A stretch of 64,000 nucleotides of DNA from Saprospiraceae bacterium (GCA_028285085.1 JANQQI010000075.1:1-64000); one strand, 5' to 3'; shown: positions 19,310 to 29,536, counted from the stretch's first letter. The notes: generated by a model from the sequence alone, not told the origin. Made by a program: numbers and translations.

Positions 19310-22138
19310 GTGTTCAAGCATTACCTGATCTCCGTTTTTTCTATTCTCCTAATAAGTTGCCCATTACTTGGTCAGGAATACTTTGCTAATGTACGGCAGA
19401 TCGGGCAAGAAGAAGGACTATCCCATTATGAGGTGCACGCTTTTTATCCCGAAGAGGAGGGGATGTGGATTGCGACTGCCGATGGGCTTAATTTCTTCGA
19501 TGGCTACAACTGGAATTACTGGAAAAAGGAAAGTGGGCATTTAACGTATAAAAACATTGATTACATCCACAAGGATCAGAATGGTCTACTGTGGTTGTTC
19601 AATAATGGAAACATTGACTCCAAGAGCAATGTGCTGTCAATTGATATTTTAGATCCTGAAGAGGGCGAGGTCCATTCTTTTGTAGAAAAGATGGGCCAAC
19701 TCGCACCATTCAAAATCGAAGCCATTCAAAATTACTTCGAAGACCGTCAACAGCAGCTATACTTTTGGGTCAATCAACAACTTTGGCAATATACCGGCTC
19801 CGCTTTCGAATTGGTCAAACTACCTCCAGCCTTTGCCCCACTCTCCATTTTCTCAGATGGCACTTTCTCCGGTATGTTGGAGGACGAAGTTGTTCTAATG
19901 TCCCCCGAAGGGGAGCTATTATATAGAACAAATTACCACATCAAAAAGGATGAGCCTTATTATGTGATGGGCAATCGCCAGTGTTTTTTAGCTTGGCAAG
20001 AAGGGCTGCCCTGCATGAAGTATCAAGTTTCTTCTTCCAGCAAAAATTACGAGGTATCTTCATTTCGATTACAGCAGCGGAACAAAGGACTCAATTTCCA
20101 TTTCGTTCATTTCGACGAAAAGCGAGGGCACTTCTGGATCTTCGATGAGTCTTATCTTTACATGGTGGACACCGCCGGGAATATACTTTATCAGCATAAG
20201 TCTATGCCTCGAACCGCCTGTGTTGACAAAAATGGCAACTTTTGGAGCGGTAAATTTGGTATCACGATCCTTCGCCCGGAACAAAAATTTTTCAAGCGCT
20301 ATCTACATCATGCCCAACAAAATCCTGATGCAGAGGACCTTTACCGTTGTCGAGGAATTGTCGAAAAAGATGATCGTTTATACATCACGACTTATAAAGG
20401 CACTCGGGTCATTGATTTGAAAACAGGAGAGATTGAACCAGCTTCCAGCACGATAGATTTAGGCTTTGTGGTTCTAAAAGATCGCCATCAACAGCTCTGG
20501 GGAGCAAAACGACAGGTTAACCAACTTGATCCTTCCGACCAAAGCATTCAAAGCACTTTTCGCAACGCTTCCTATCAAAGTAGAATCTGGTCGATGTTTG
20601 AAGATATAAGCGGTCAAATCTGGATTGGTGGCCACGGCTTATATTCCATTGAGAAACGGGAGATTAAGAATTTCAGTCAATACAATACATTTTCCGAATT
20701 AAAAGAAGCCACTATTCTCTTTATACAATCGGATAAGAGTGGAGTCATTTGGGTCGGAAGCAACGAAGGGCTCTATCAACTAGACCCCAAAAAGGGAATC
20801 ATTGCCGGCTACGGTCAAAGCCGGGAAGGAAAATTCCATCTCCCGTCCAATAGATTCCAGCACATGTACCAAGATGAGCAAGGCATTTATTGGCTAGCAA
20901 CGGAGGATGTTGGGCTCCTGCGCTGGGATAAAATCCGGGGGGATATTCAAATTTTCGATAAAACGCATGGCTTGCTCTCCAATAATATTTATGCCGTTTA
21001 TGAAGATGGGTTTGGCTATTTGTGGATGAGTAGTTTTAATGGTCTGATTCGATTTGAAAAGGCCACTCAACACATCACAGTTTTCAACGAAGAAGACGGC
21101 ATCAGTGGTAATGAGTTTAACCGGATTTCCCATCATCAGGCAGATGACGGGTGCTTATTTTTTGGTGGGCAAAATGGCGTCACCGGATTTCATCCAAAAG
21201 ATTTTTTGCCGACCATATCCAGGCAAGCCGAAATAGAGCTTGCTATCAAACATATCGCCGTTTTTGGTAAAGACGAGCTACGAGATACTTTTCCCAATGG
21301 CTCCGGCATCAACCTGATGCAATTGGACCCCGGGGCCAGGGTGATTGACTTGGAGATGAAGGTCTCTGATTTATTTTGGACGGACAAAGCAGAGTTACAT
21401 TATACGTTGCATCAATTGGATCAGCTAGGAGAGGTCTTGCACGTGTCCAAAGACAATGTGAGTCGTGATCAGCACATTGAACTTTTGGGCATGAAGCCCG
21501 GAAATTATCAGCTCGAAATTAAGTTGGTGAAAATCAACGGGAAGCAATTAGGCCAGTCGCTTATCATTCCACTGAAAATAGCCATTCCAATTTTTCATAC
21601 TAAAGGCTTTTGGATAGCGACCATAGTGATTCTGGGCATATGCTTTTGGGGCTTCCTCAGGTTTAGAACCGCCCATCTGCACAAGCGAAAAGCAGAATTG
21701 GAAAAATTGGTCAAAGAACGCGCCGAGAAAATCTTCCGGGATCAAAAAACCATCACCTCCCAAGCGGAGCTAATTGCCGAAATGCGCGAACAGCTCAACC
21801 GGAAAGATCAGCTCTGGCTGGAGCAGTTCCAATCCATCATCAACGAGCGACTCGACGATCCTAATTTAGATTTACCCTCTGTCATCGATGATATGGATAT
21901 CGGACGCTCGGTTTTTTATGAAAAAGTCAAAACCTTGACCAATATGACGCCCAACCAGTATATCCAGGAACTTCGTCTCGTCAAGGCCAAGGCTATTCTG
22001 GAACAAGGGCAGGTAAAGACCGTCAAAGAAGTGACCTACTCGGTGGGAATGAGTCATCCAAATTACTTCTCAAAACGATTTAAAGAACGTTTCGGCATCT
22101 CCCCTTCTTCTTATTTTAGATATCAAAAAGAGGAGTAA
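19310..22138 (+). CDS. Propeller-TM-AraC one-component membrane regulator
   Basis: A 942-aa protein starting with GTG. It has a signal peptide (ending PLLGQ), a periplasmic Reg_prop beta-propeller (about residues 25-640, with repeated EEGMWIATADGLNFFDG, GVIWVGSNEGLYQL and GYLWMSSFNGLIRF blades) and a Y_Y_Y-like domain. One transmembrane helix lies near residue 766-785. A short coiled coil and a C-terminal AraC HTH domain (about 840-940, VTYSVGMSHPNYFSKRFKERFGISPSSYF) complete it. There is no histidine kinase or receiver between sensor and HTH. This differs from the usual Bacteroidota hybrid two-component layout and means DNA binding must occur at the membrane. The FG-GAP surface-protein gene 265 bases downstream is a possible target. 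Confidence 0.9.
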   Translation: MFKHYLISVFSILLISCPLLGQEYFANVRQIGQEEGLSHYEVHAFYPEEEGMWIATADGLNFFDGYNWNYWKKESGHLTYKNIDYIHKDQNGLLWLFNNGNIDSKSNVLSIDILDPEEGEVHSFVEKMGQLAPFKIEAIQNYFEDRQQQLYFWVNQQLWQYTGSAFELVKLPPAFAPLSIFSDGTFSGMLEDEVVLMSPEGELLYRTNYHIKKDEPYYVMGNRQCFLAWQEGLPCMKYQVSSSSKNYEVSSFRLQQRNKGLNFHFVHFDEKRGHFWIFDESYLYMVDTAGNILYQHKSMPRTACVDKNGNFWSGKFGITILRPEQKFFKRYLHHAQQNPDAEDLYRCRGIVEKDDRLYITTYKGTRVIDLKTGEIEPASSTIDLGFVVLKDRHQQLWGAKRQVNQLDPSDQSIQSTFRNASYQSRIWSMFEDISGQIWIGGHGLYSIEKREIKNFSQYNTFSELKEATILFIQSDKSGVIWVGSNEGLYQLDPKKGIIAGYGQSREGKFHLPSNRFQHMYQDEQGIYWLATEDVGLLRWDKIRGDIQIFDKTHGLLSNNIYAVYEDGFGYLWMSSFNGLIRFEKATQHITVFNEEDGISGNEFNRISHHQADDGCLFFGGQNGVTGFHPKDFLPTISRQAEIELAIKHIAVFGKDELRDTFPNGSGINLMQLDPGARVIDLEMKVSDLFWTDKAELHYTLHQLDQLGEVLHVSKDNVSRDQHIELLGMKPGNYQLEIKLVKINGKQLGQSLIIPLKIAIPIFHTKGFWIATIVILGICFWGFLRFRTAHLHKRKAELEKLVKERAEKIFRDQKTITSQAELIAEMREQLNRKDQLWLEQFQSIINERLDDPNLDLPSVIDDMDIGRSVFYEKVKTLTNMTPNQYIQELRLVKAKAILEQGQVKTVKEVTYSVGMSHPNYFSKRFKERFGISPSSYFRYQKEE

Positions 22139-22403
22139 ACAGCTCTTTCTATTGCCCATCGATCTCTTTTCCTGCTTTTCAAAAGATGGACTTCATCTCT
22201 TTTTTTCTTTCGATTGGAAGATAATTTCCACTCCTGGATGATTTTCTCCTCGATCGGACAATCGTTCCAGTATCCGGACAATATTTCCTCCTGATAATCA
22301 GTCACTTGGTAAGCTTTTCGACTCATCATCAGCAATATGGATTGCCCTTACCAGCAAGCATCCTCCGGGAATTTCCCCCTTCATTAACCTTAAAAATCTG
22401 ATT

Positions 22404-25400
22404 ATGAGAAAAATGATTACCCTTATTCAAATTTTCCTACTTGCACTCCCCCTCAGTGCACAAGACTATGAATACGAATGGACGACGGGCCTGTTTGATA
22501 CGGTCTTACCGAACGGACTTGCCATCGCGGATATCACCGATCCATTTAATGGCATCACCGAATTTACCGGAGGGGTCGCCGTAGATCATGACGGTAATAC
22601 CATTACCACTGGTTTCATACATGGCACATTTTATAACCTTGAACCCTTCGAGGAAGTATATAAAACCTCGGGCTCGGTTATTTTTGTTCAGAAGAAAGAC
22701 CCGACCGGTCAAGTCATCTGGTCTAATTATATCGATGGTGGCAATTATGAAATTCCTTCTGCTGGACGAACGGCTCATGATATAGCAGTAGATAGCCAAA
22801 ATAATATCTTCATTTGTGGTAGAATAAACAATACCACCGATTTTGACACCGGGCCGGAGGAAATGTTGGCGACCTCCGAAACGGTGTTTACAGGTTTTAT
22901 TGCTAAATATTCCGCAAGCGGTGAACCTGAATTTGTTTATCTACTGGAAGGCGGCACAGATGCCGAACCCCGGGATATCGTAGTCGATGCAGATGACAAC
23001 GTCCTCGTAGCCGGAATATACGAAGCTACAGTAGATTTTGATGGCAGCCCTGAGGTCCATTCATCAACTTCCATTTCCTCTAAGGACGATAATTTTTTAT
23101 TAAAAATTGACAACTCCGGTCAATATCTATGGCATAAAACCTGGGGAGGTGAACATCCTGATGATCCACTAGGATTAGAAATAGATGGACAAGGTAATAT
23201 TTATGTCGCTTGCCTTTTTATTGGTACGATTGATACCGATCCGGGGCCAACAGAAAACATCTTTATTTCAAGCACCACGTCCTACATCCCTAATAGCTAT
23301 GTCTCTAAATTCGACTCCGAAGGTAATTTATTGTGGTCAACACTTTTGAAATCCGAAAATTTCAGCAATATCCTTGATTTAGATACGGACGAAGGGAGTG
23401 TTTGTGTAATCGGAATTTATCAAGGGAATCTTGAAATTGGCCAGGAAGCTCCCCCCAACATTATCTCTGAAAGCAATCCTTCCAACTTTTCCCAAAGTAT
23501 CTATGTGGTAAAATTGAATGCGGACGGACAATACGAATGGCATTATCAGCCGGAGTCATTAGGCCCCTCTATTTCCTCCTTTGGAGAAGAAATTTCGGAA
23601 TACAATGGCAACTGGTATGTAGGGTTTAGTGTATCTGACTCCGCTGATCTTGATAATAGCCCCGATGTTGAAATGGTCTCAAACAACTTCACTACTCATT
23701 ATCTGGTACAACTTTCCGAAAATGGAGACTATCAATGGAACAAGAAATTTGAAATGGATGACTATGGCTTCCTTCAACTACACGAAATCAAAGGCCATGA
23801 AAACAATCTTTACATTTTTGGATTGTATAGCGATGGTGCTTTGGACACTAATCCTGCCCCGGATCAAACGGACCTCCAGCCGAGTTGGTTTGAGTATACT
23901 ACTTTTTTAGTCAAACTAAGCGATACCTCCGATATCCAAGAACAGGACCCGCCATACACTGAAATCCAGAAAGTGGTCAGTTCTCATCGAGAGCCCAACG
24001 GCGGTTTTGGACAAGCAGTCGCTATTTCAGGCCAACACGCTATTGTCGCTGCCAGCGTGGAAGATACTGATGAAAATGGTGCTAACCCGGTCATTGACGC
24101 TGGTGCCGCTTATATCTTCACCTACGATGGACAAGCCTGGACAGAAGATCAAAAAATTATTCCTCCTGATCGGGCTCCCGCTGAAGCCTACGGTACATCC
24201 GTAGACATTGAAGACCATACGGCGGTGTTCGCTGGTCCCCTCGACGGTGATGACGCATCAGGTGAAGATTGGATCCTCTACGCAGGTTCTGTTACGGTAT
24301 TTGAAAAAGATGCGACAAATACCTGGAACCAAAGTCAAAAAATTGTGGCACCAGATCGTGATGCAACCGATTTATTTGGGTACGACGTATCGATTTTTGG
24401 TGATATGCTAGCTATTTCCTCTCCGGGTACAGATTTGGACCAAACCGGAACTGAATCAGTGCTTAATGCCGGCGGGGTATATATTTACAAAAGAAATTCA
24501 CTCAATACATGGCAGTTTCAGCAAAAGATTGTGGCGTCGGACCGAGATATTAATGACCTTTTTGGTATATCGATACATTTAAACCATGATGTTCTCGTGG
24601 TAGGTGTACCCGATGAAGATGATGATACCTTGGACGCAAATTTCATGGATAGTGCAGGTTCCGCCTATATTTTTGAGCGGGATTCATCCGGTAATTGGTA
24701 CGAAACACAGAAAGTTGTCGCTTCCGATCGAGCCATCGATGATCAATTTGGAAAAGACGTGAAGGTAGAAAACGGCTATTTAATGGTGGGGGCAAGCCAT
24801 TCTGATACTGATGAAAATGGTGAAAACTTTATGAATGATGCTGGAGCAGTTTATATTTTCAAAAAAGATGAAAACGGCCAGTGGATACAGCAGCAAAAAA
24901 TTGTTTCCAGCCCACGAAGTGCTAACGATCATTTTGGCAATGCGCTGGCAGTAAGTGGCAACAAACTAGTTATATCAACCAGTTTTGATGATGAAGACGA
25001 GTGGGGTTCAGATTATTTAGATGAAGCCGGTCGAATCCATGTTTACAACTTGTCATCCGATGGTATTTGGATAGAAAAAGCGAAGCTCACCCACTCAGAC
25101 AGAGCAGCTTACGATCGATTCGGCCGGGCTGTTGCTATTGATAATGAATGGATTATTAGTTCCGCTATTGATGAGAGTGAGGATGAATTCGGTGAGAATA
25201 CCATTTCTGCGGCAGGATCTGCCTACTTTTTCAAAGAAGTCGTTAATTGTAGCCCTTCATTCCATACTATAAACGATATTGCATGCATTGTGTATACTTC
25301 TCCCAGTGGCAACCACCAGTGGAATACCTCCGGCCTATATACCGATACGCTAACCAATCTCACTGGCTGCGATAGTGTTATCACGATAGATCTTATTGTC

Positions 25401-26189
25401 CACCAAACTACTGCAGGTTTCGATACTCAAATCGCTTGTAATGAATTTACCTGGATTGATGGAAATACCTATTCGGAAAGCACAACGGCCGTATTCAATA
25501 TCTCCGGTGGTGCAGCCAACGGCTGCGACTCAATTGTAACACTCGATCTAACCATTTTAGAACCAAGTATCCGAACGGATACCCAAACAGCTTGCAACGA
25601 ATTCACCTGGATTGATGGGAACACCTATTTGGAAAGCACTACAGCCGTATTCAATATTTCCGGTGGTGCGGCAAATGGTTGTGATTCAATTATCCAACTG
25701 GATTTGACTATTAATAGCGTGAATACGAATACCACCCTTGATGGCTCAACGATCAGTAGCGAAGTAGAAGGTGCTGACTATCAGTGGCTGAATTGTGAAG
25801 CAGATATGAGCGTGATCCCCGGAGCAACTCATCAAATGTATACTACTAATAATAGCGGTAGTTTCGCCGTCGCCGTTACTGAAAATGGATGCATTGATAC
25901 CTCCGCTTGTGTAGCCGTCACTCTGGTAGGTGTTACTCAATCCGCCTTTTCCAATCCATTCACTTTATACCCAAATCCGGCCAAGGACGTATTCACCATT
26001 GATTTCACTAGCAATCAGGTATATCTCATCGTTAGAATATATTCTGTAGCGGGACAATTGGTAGAAGCTTTACCGGTTCAAAACTCAGATCACCTAGACG
26101 TTAAATTCGATCATCCTAGTGGGATGTATTGGATTGAAATTGAGAATTTAGAAGGTCAAAAAAGTACCTTGAAATTGATCAAGCATTAA
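22404..26189 (+). CDS. Secreted FG-GAP/SBBP repeat surface protein with T9SS tail
   Basis: A 1261-aa protein with signal peptide MRKMITLIQIFLLALPLSAQ. Residues about 40-510 contain SBBP-like beta-propeller repeats with GNxxxTGxF/GxxDFDxGP wording. Residues about 520-945 hold seven FG-GAP-type repeats of about 60 residues, each starting (K)(I/V)V(A/S)SDR and containing xxFGxxV. A stalk of GCDSI repeats (about 945-1105) includes two almost identical 52-residue copies, then a PKD-like segment and a T9SS type A tail (FTLYPNPAKDVFTIDF, GMYWIEI). It is predicted to be displayed on the cell surface and to mediate binding. No catalytic motif was seen. Confidence 0.87.
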   Translation: MRKMITLIQIFLLALPLSAQDYEYEWTTGLFDTVLPNGLAIADITDPFNGITEFTGGVAVDHDGNTITTGFIHGTFYNLEPFEEVYKTSGSVIFVQKKDPTGQVIWSNYIDGGNYEIPSAGRTAHDIAVDSQNNIFICGRINNTTDFDTGPEEMLATSETVFTGFIAKYSASGEPEFVYLLEGGTDAEPRDIVVDADDNVLVAGIYEATVDFDGSPEVHSSTSISSKDDNFLLKIDNSGQYLWHKTWGGEHPDDPLGLEIDGQGNIYVACLFIGTIDTDPGPTENIFISSTTSYIPNSYVSKFDSEGNLLWSTLLKSENFSNILDLDTDEGSVCVIGIYQGNLEIGQEAPPNIISESNPSNFSQSIYVVKLNADGQYEWHYQPESLGPSISSFGEEISEYNGNWYVGFSVSDSADLDNSPDVEMVSNNFTTHYLVQLSENGDYQWNKKFEMDDYGFLQLHEIKGHENNLYIFGLYSDGALDTNPAPDQTDLQPSWFEYTTFLVKLSDTSDIQEQDPPYTEIQKVVSSHREPNGGFGQAVAISGQHAIVAASVEDTDENGANPVIDAGAAYIFTYDGQAWTEDQKIIPPDRAPAEAYGTSVDIEDHTAVFAGPLDGDDASGEDWILYAGSVTVFEKDATNTWNQSQKIVAPDRDATDLFGYDVSIFGDMLAISSPGTDLDQTGTESVLNAGGVYIYKRNSLNTWQFQQKIVASDRDINDLFGISIHLNHDVLVVGVPDEDDDTLDANFMDSAGSAYIFERDSSGNWYETQKVVASDRAIDDQFGKDVKVENGYLMVGASHSDTDENGENFMNDAGAVYIFKKDENGQWIQQQKIVSSPRSANDHFGNALAVSGNKLVISTSFDDEDEWGSDYLDEAGRIHVYNLSSDGIWIEKAKLTHSDRAAYDRFGRAVAIDNEWIISSAIDESEDEFGENTISAAGSAYFFKEVVNCSPSFHTINDIACIVYTSPSGNHQWNTSGLYTDTLTNLTGCDSVITIDLIVHQTTAGFDTQIACNEFTWIDGNTYSESTTAVFNISGGAANGCDSIVTLDLTILEPSIRTDTQTACNEFTWIDGNTYLESTTAVFNISGGAANGCDSIIQLDLTINSVNTNTTLDGSTISSEVEGADYQWLNCEADMSVIPGATHQMYTTNNSGSFAVAVTENGCIDTSACVAVTLVGVTQSAFSNPFTLYPNPAKDVFTIDFTSNQVYLIVRIYSVAGQLVEALPVQNSDHLDVKFDHPSGMYWIEIENLEGQKSTLKLIKH
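25434..25715 (+). repeat. Tandem 156-bp repeat encoding ACNEFTWIDGNTY...GCDSI units
   Basis: Two copies start at 25434 and 25590. The 52-residue unit shares ACNEFTWIDGNTY, ESTTAVFNISGGAANGCDSI and a following LDLTI strand, with only one difference in the first 34 residues. Synonymous DNA differences are many, so protein-level conservation has been kept while codons drifted. Confidence 0.8.
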
Positions 26190-26194
26190 ATTAA

Positions 26195-26235
26195 ACACTC
26201 CGGCTTACCTTAATAGTTAAGGCAAGCCGGAGTGC
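26195..26235. terminator. Bidirectional hairpin between convergent genes
   Basis: An 18-bp stem with one mismatch (26196-26213 with 26217-26234) and a 3-nt loop lies between the convergent FG-GAP gene and the P-type ATPase gene. It could end transcription from either side, although the T tracts are weak. Confidence 0.65.
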
Positions 26236-26264
26236 TTGATAATACTTTTTGGAAAGGCTAGATG

Positions 26265-28382
26265 CTATTTGATCTTTTTATATTTCAAACGAATGGAGTT
26301 GCCGATAACGACTACGTCCGAAACGGCCATAAAGAAAGCGCCCCACATCGGATTCAAGAAACCTAATGCAGCGATAGGAATGGCCACAACATTATAAGCA
26401 AAAGCCCAAAACAAATTCTGCTTAATGGTCAATAAAGTATGTCGGCTGATAGAAACGGCTTTGATCAGACCATCAAGACGGTCACCTAGCAATACAATCT
26501 GCGCCGATTGAATGGCGACCTGCGAAGCATCACTGAGCGATACCCCAATGGTAGCTCTAGCCAGTGCCGGGGCATCATTGATACCATCGCCCACCATAGC
26601 CGTAGGTATTTCTTGCGCGAATTGTTCGATTTTTTTCAGCTTTTCATCGGGCAACTGCTCCGCGTAATAAGTCGTTATACCAAGTCGATCGGCCGTTTCG
26701 GCTACCTTAGTTTGCCGATCTCCACTCAGCAAAATGGGCTCGATGCCCAGTTGCATAAGCTGCTTCAAAGTGTCTTGAGCCTCAGGTTTGATCTCATCAA
26801 CCAAATCAACCGTGGCAATCAGACGATCATTCCGCAGCAAGTACATATCGTGCCCGTAATCATTGGTAAGGGTTTCGGCCATTTTCCACGACCCCAGCCG
26901 GATGGTATCCCCATTCGCCATAGTCGCCTCAAGTCCCATGCCTTTGATCTCACGAATCTGTTGAATTGACGGCAGCTGTTCCTGAGATACCTCAGCCTGC
27001 AAAGCCGTCAATAAAGAAGCCGCCAAGGGATGTGAAGAGTGCTGCTCTAAAGCGTACAACAAGTTTTTCACCTCTTGGATATCCACACCGTGCGCCTGAA
27101 TATTGGCTAAACGAAATTCCCCCGTAGTCAAGGTGCCGGTTTTATCAAAAACCATTCGCTGGATGCCGGCAAACGTTTCCAAGGTTTGGCCACCACGAAT
27201 CAAAATTCCGCTGCGAGACACCCGTCCAACGCCAACCATCACCGCAGTTGGCGTCGCCAGCCCCATCGCACAAGGACAGCTGATCACCAACACCGCAATG
27301 GCATTCATAATGGCTTTTTCCGGTGCCAAACCGAAACCAAAGGTGGCAATTAAAAAGGTCAAGCCAGCAATCACCAGTACCACGGGCACAAAAATCGCAC
27401 TGATGCGATCCGCAAGTCGTTGGATATCCGGTTTCTCCATCTGCGCCATTTTGACCATTTCGATCATCTTACTCAGCACAGTGTCCTGCCCGGTAGCCGT
27501 TACTTCGACTTGTAATTGTCCATCTACCAGCACAGAAGCGCCAATGATTCGATCCCCGGCTTGCTTTTCCACGGGTATACTTTCTCCCGAAAGCATCGAC
27601 TCATCGACGGCACCGGCGCCAGATTGTATTTGGCCGTCGAGGGGAATACTATCTCCGGCATTGATCTGTAAGCGATCCCCTATCCTAATCTGATCTACAG
27701 GAAGCATTTCGGCTCTTCCGTCCGCAAGTAAACGTCGGGCCGTTTCTACTTTGAGTTTAGCTAAATCATCAATCGCGGTAGTGGTTTGATCCACTGCTCG
27801 TTTTTCCAACCAATTGCCGACCAGCACTAAAGTGATGATCATCGCCGCGGTCTCGTAGAAAATGTAGGCGGGTTGTTGTTGAATGGTTCCAATGAGGCTG
27901 TAGATAAAAGCTGCGGTGCTCCCAATAAAAATAAGAACATCCATATTAGGCACACCCGCCTTAAGCGATCCCCACGCACTTCTTCCAAAATGAAAAATCC
28001 CGATGACAAAGACGGGCAAACACAGTGCAAATTGCACCCAAGGTTCGTGTAAGAACGAAAAGCCTGAAATGCCAAACATCATAATCAAATGATCCAGCAA
28101 TAAAGGTGCTGTAAAGATGGCACAGAATAACAGTTTACGTTCCAATGTCCAAAAAGGCTGACTGGGCACTTCACCCGCCACCGTAAATCCAAGATCCTCA
28201 ATGCCCGCCTTGACCTCATCCAAAGACATCGCCACCTCATGTGAAGTGAACCGCACTTCTTTCGTAGCGTAATTGACATAGACCTCTTTAAGTCCCTTTT
28301 TTTCCAAAAAACGGCTTACCCCCGCTGCACAGTGATTGCAGGTCATGCCTTCCACTTTTAACTCTACAACTTGATCTGACAT
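26265..28382 (-). CDS. copA: Copper-type P1B heavy-metal-translocating ATPase
   Basis: With the start placed at 28382 (MSDQVVELKVEGMTC), this is a 705-aa pump. One N-terminal heavy-metal-associated domain has GMTCNHC (Cys15, Cys18). About eight transmembrane helices follow, with the CPC metal site in VISCPCAMGLATPT near residue 370. The phosphorylation motif is DKTGTLT and the hinge MVGDGINDAPALA, and TGES appears as LSGES. CPC plus an N-terminal CxxC domain fits Cu(I)-exporting CopA-type pumps. Ag transport or cuproenzyme supply (FixI/CopA2) remains possible. An upstream ATG at 28424 is in frame but would add 14 residues before the domain. No CsoR/CueR regulator or copper chaperone gene is nearby. 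Confidence 0.93.
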   Translation of the reverse strand: MSDQVVELKVEGMTCNHCAAGVSRFLEKKGLKEVYVNYATKEVRFTSHEVAMSLDEVKAGIEDLGFTVAGEVPSQPFWTLERKLLFCAIFTAPLLLDHLIMMFGISGFSFLHEPWVQFALCLPVFVIGIFHFGRSAWGSLKAGVPNMDVLIFIGSTAAFIYSLIGTIQQQPAYIFYETAAMIITLVLVGNWLEKRAVDQTTTAIDDLAKLKVETARRLLADGRAEMLPVDQIRIGDRLQINAGDSIPLDGQIQSGAGAVDESMLSGESIPVEKQAGDRIIGASVLVDGQLQVEVTATGQDTVLSKMIEMVKMAQMEKPDIQRLADRISAIFVPVVLVIAGLTFLIATFGFGLAPEKAIMNAIAVLVISCPCAMGLATPTAVMVGVGRVSRSGILIRGGQTLETFAGIQRMVFDKTGTLTTGEFRLANIQAHGVDIQEVKNLLYALEQHSSHPLAASLLTALQAEVSQEQLPSIQQIREIKGMGLEATMANGDTIRLGSWKMAETLTNDYGHDMYLLRNDRLIATVDLVDEIKPEAQDTLKQLMQLGIEPILLSGDRQTKVAETADRLGITTYYAEQLPDEKLKKIEQFAQEIPTAMVGDGINDAPALARATIGVSLSDASQVAIQSAQIVLLGDRLDGLIKAVSISRHTLLTIKQNLFWAFAYNVVAIPIAALGFLNPMWGAFFMAVSDVVVIGNSIRLKYKKIK

Positions 28383-28584
28383 TTGGGTAGATTTAATCAC
28401 AACATTATTCAAAATTACGGACAATTTTAATGGGATTGTATCTCTTAGCCTACGACATGTTATTTTTTAACCAAAAACTTCCCGAAACTGCCACTATTTT
28501 TATTTCACTAATTAAACAACCGAATCAGCCATTTAGATGTGGTGAACTTTAGGTCTTGTGATTTTGTCTGCCATTTAAGTTTTG

Positions 28585-28592
28585 TAAATTTG
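28585..28592 (+). promoter_or_regulatory. Putative sigma-A promoter of unknown lipoprotein gene
   Basis: TAAATTTG matches TAnnTTTG. A TTG at 28564-28566 lies 18 bases upstream, close to the expected -33/-7 spacing. The start codon follows about 70 bases later. Confidence 0.6.
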
Positions 28593-28660
28593 AGCTGAGA
28601 TCATGTTAAATACACAGTGTCTTAAGTATTCGCATTTTTTTAATCAAATTCCGACCATCC

Positions 28661-29473
28661 ATGAGAATCACAATCACGCTATTGCTTTTCAGCTTGTTCT
28701 TTGCGGCTTGCCAAAATGGTACGACCACAGATACTTCGGGCGAAGCAGCTTCAACCGATGAATCAGCTGCCGCGGCCACTCCACCAACAAAATATAAAGT
28801 TACGCCATTTACGCCTTCCGCCTCATTCCCTGATGCGGTGATGGTGGACATGATGTACCTACAAGGTAAATTCACCTTTAATATCGCCGGTGAGAGCTAC
28901 CAATTGGGCCAACAAACTCCCGATGCAGGCGAAAAAATGTGTGCTAATTCGGGTAAAGGCCAGCATATTCACCTGATTGTGGATTCTTTGCCGTACGCTG
29001 CTCGCTACACCGCAGAATTTGATGACTACAATATGCCGGAAGGTGAGCACTTTGTATTGGCTTTCCTCTCTCGCTCCTATCACGAAAGTTTAAAAACACC
29101 TACGGCTTTCAAAGCCATGAAAGTTAACGTAGAAGGTGATATGTTCAAAACATTTGAAAGTATCAACGACCCGATGCTGTTCTACAGTCGTCCTAAGGGG
29201 ACCTATGTAGGTAAGGCTGATACTGAAAAAGTAATGCTTGATTTCTATCTCGTTAACGCCACTTTGGGTGATCGCTACAAAGTAAAAGCGGAAATCAACG
29301 GAGAAGAAACACACACGCTCGACACTTGGCAGCCTTACTACATCGAAGGCTTACCGATGGGCAAAAATACCGTCAAACTGACACTGATTGATGACAAAGG
29401 GAACCCTGTCGATACACCTTTAAATCCCGTTACGCGAGAATTCACGCTTAAAGAAGATGCTGTAGAGGGCTAA
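28661..29473 (+). CDS. Lipoprotein of unknown function
   Basis: A 270-aa protein with a lipoprotein signal (MRITITLLLFSLFFAAC, acceptor Cys17) and a Thr/Ser/Ala-rich linker to about residue 45. A globular part follows that looks all-beta. It contains GKGQHIHLIVDSLPY and YNMPEGEHFVLAFLSRSYHESLK near residues 105-150, and a second Ig-like half ending in NPVTREFTLKED. Two consecutive Ig-like folds are likely. The His-containing segment could be a ligand or metal site, but I know no function. It is a single gene with its own promoter and terminator, transcribed divergently from the copper ATPase, with no clear functional link. Confidence 0.75.
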   Translation: MRITITLLLFSLFFAACQNGTTTDTSGEAASTDESAAAATPPTKYKVTPFTPSASFPDAVMVDMMYLQGKFTFNIAGESYQLGQQTPDAGEKMCANSGKGQHIHLIVDSLPYAARYTAEFDDYNMPEGEHFVLAFLSRSYHESLKTPTAFKAMKVNVEGDMFKTFESINDPMLFYSRPKGTYVGKADTEKVMLDFYLVNATLGDRYKVKAEINGEETHTLDTWQPYYIEGLPMGKNTVKLTLIDDKGNPVDTPLNPVTREFTLKEDAVEG

Positions 29474-29495
29474 TTTTAATAGAAATTATGATAAA

Positions 29496-29536
29496 AAATA
29501 AGCCGATTCATAGTCCGTGAATCGGCTTATTTTTAT
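29496..29536. terminator. Strong terminator after lipoprotein gene
   Basis: A perfect 15-bp stem (29496-29510 with 29518-29532) has a 7-nt loop and a T run to 29535. The A run on the 5' side would let it work on the minus strand as well. Confidence 0.88.

Noticed and set aside
22123-22335. A 70-codon minus-strand frame between the propeller-AraC gene and the FG-GAP gene
   Set aside because: It overlaps the end of the regulator gene, shows no family features, and its Lys/Arg-rich content looks incidental. There is no promoter match.
23970-25240. Regular DNA periodicity that could suggest a CRISPR array
   Set aside because: The repeats are in-frame, variable and encode FG-GAP protein modules. 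There are no identical short repeats with unique spacers anywhere in the window.
28383-28424. Longer start of the copper ATPase at 28424
   Set aside because: The added 14 residues precede the standard beginning of the metal-binding domain. The start at 28382 fits the family better, though the longer form cannot be excluded.
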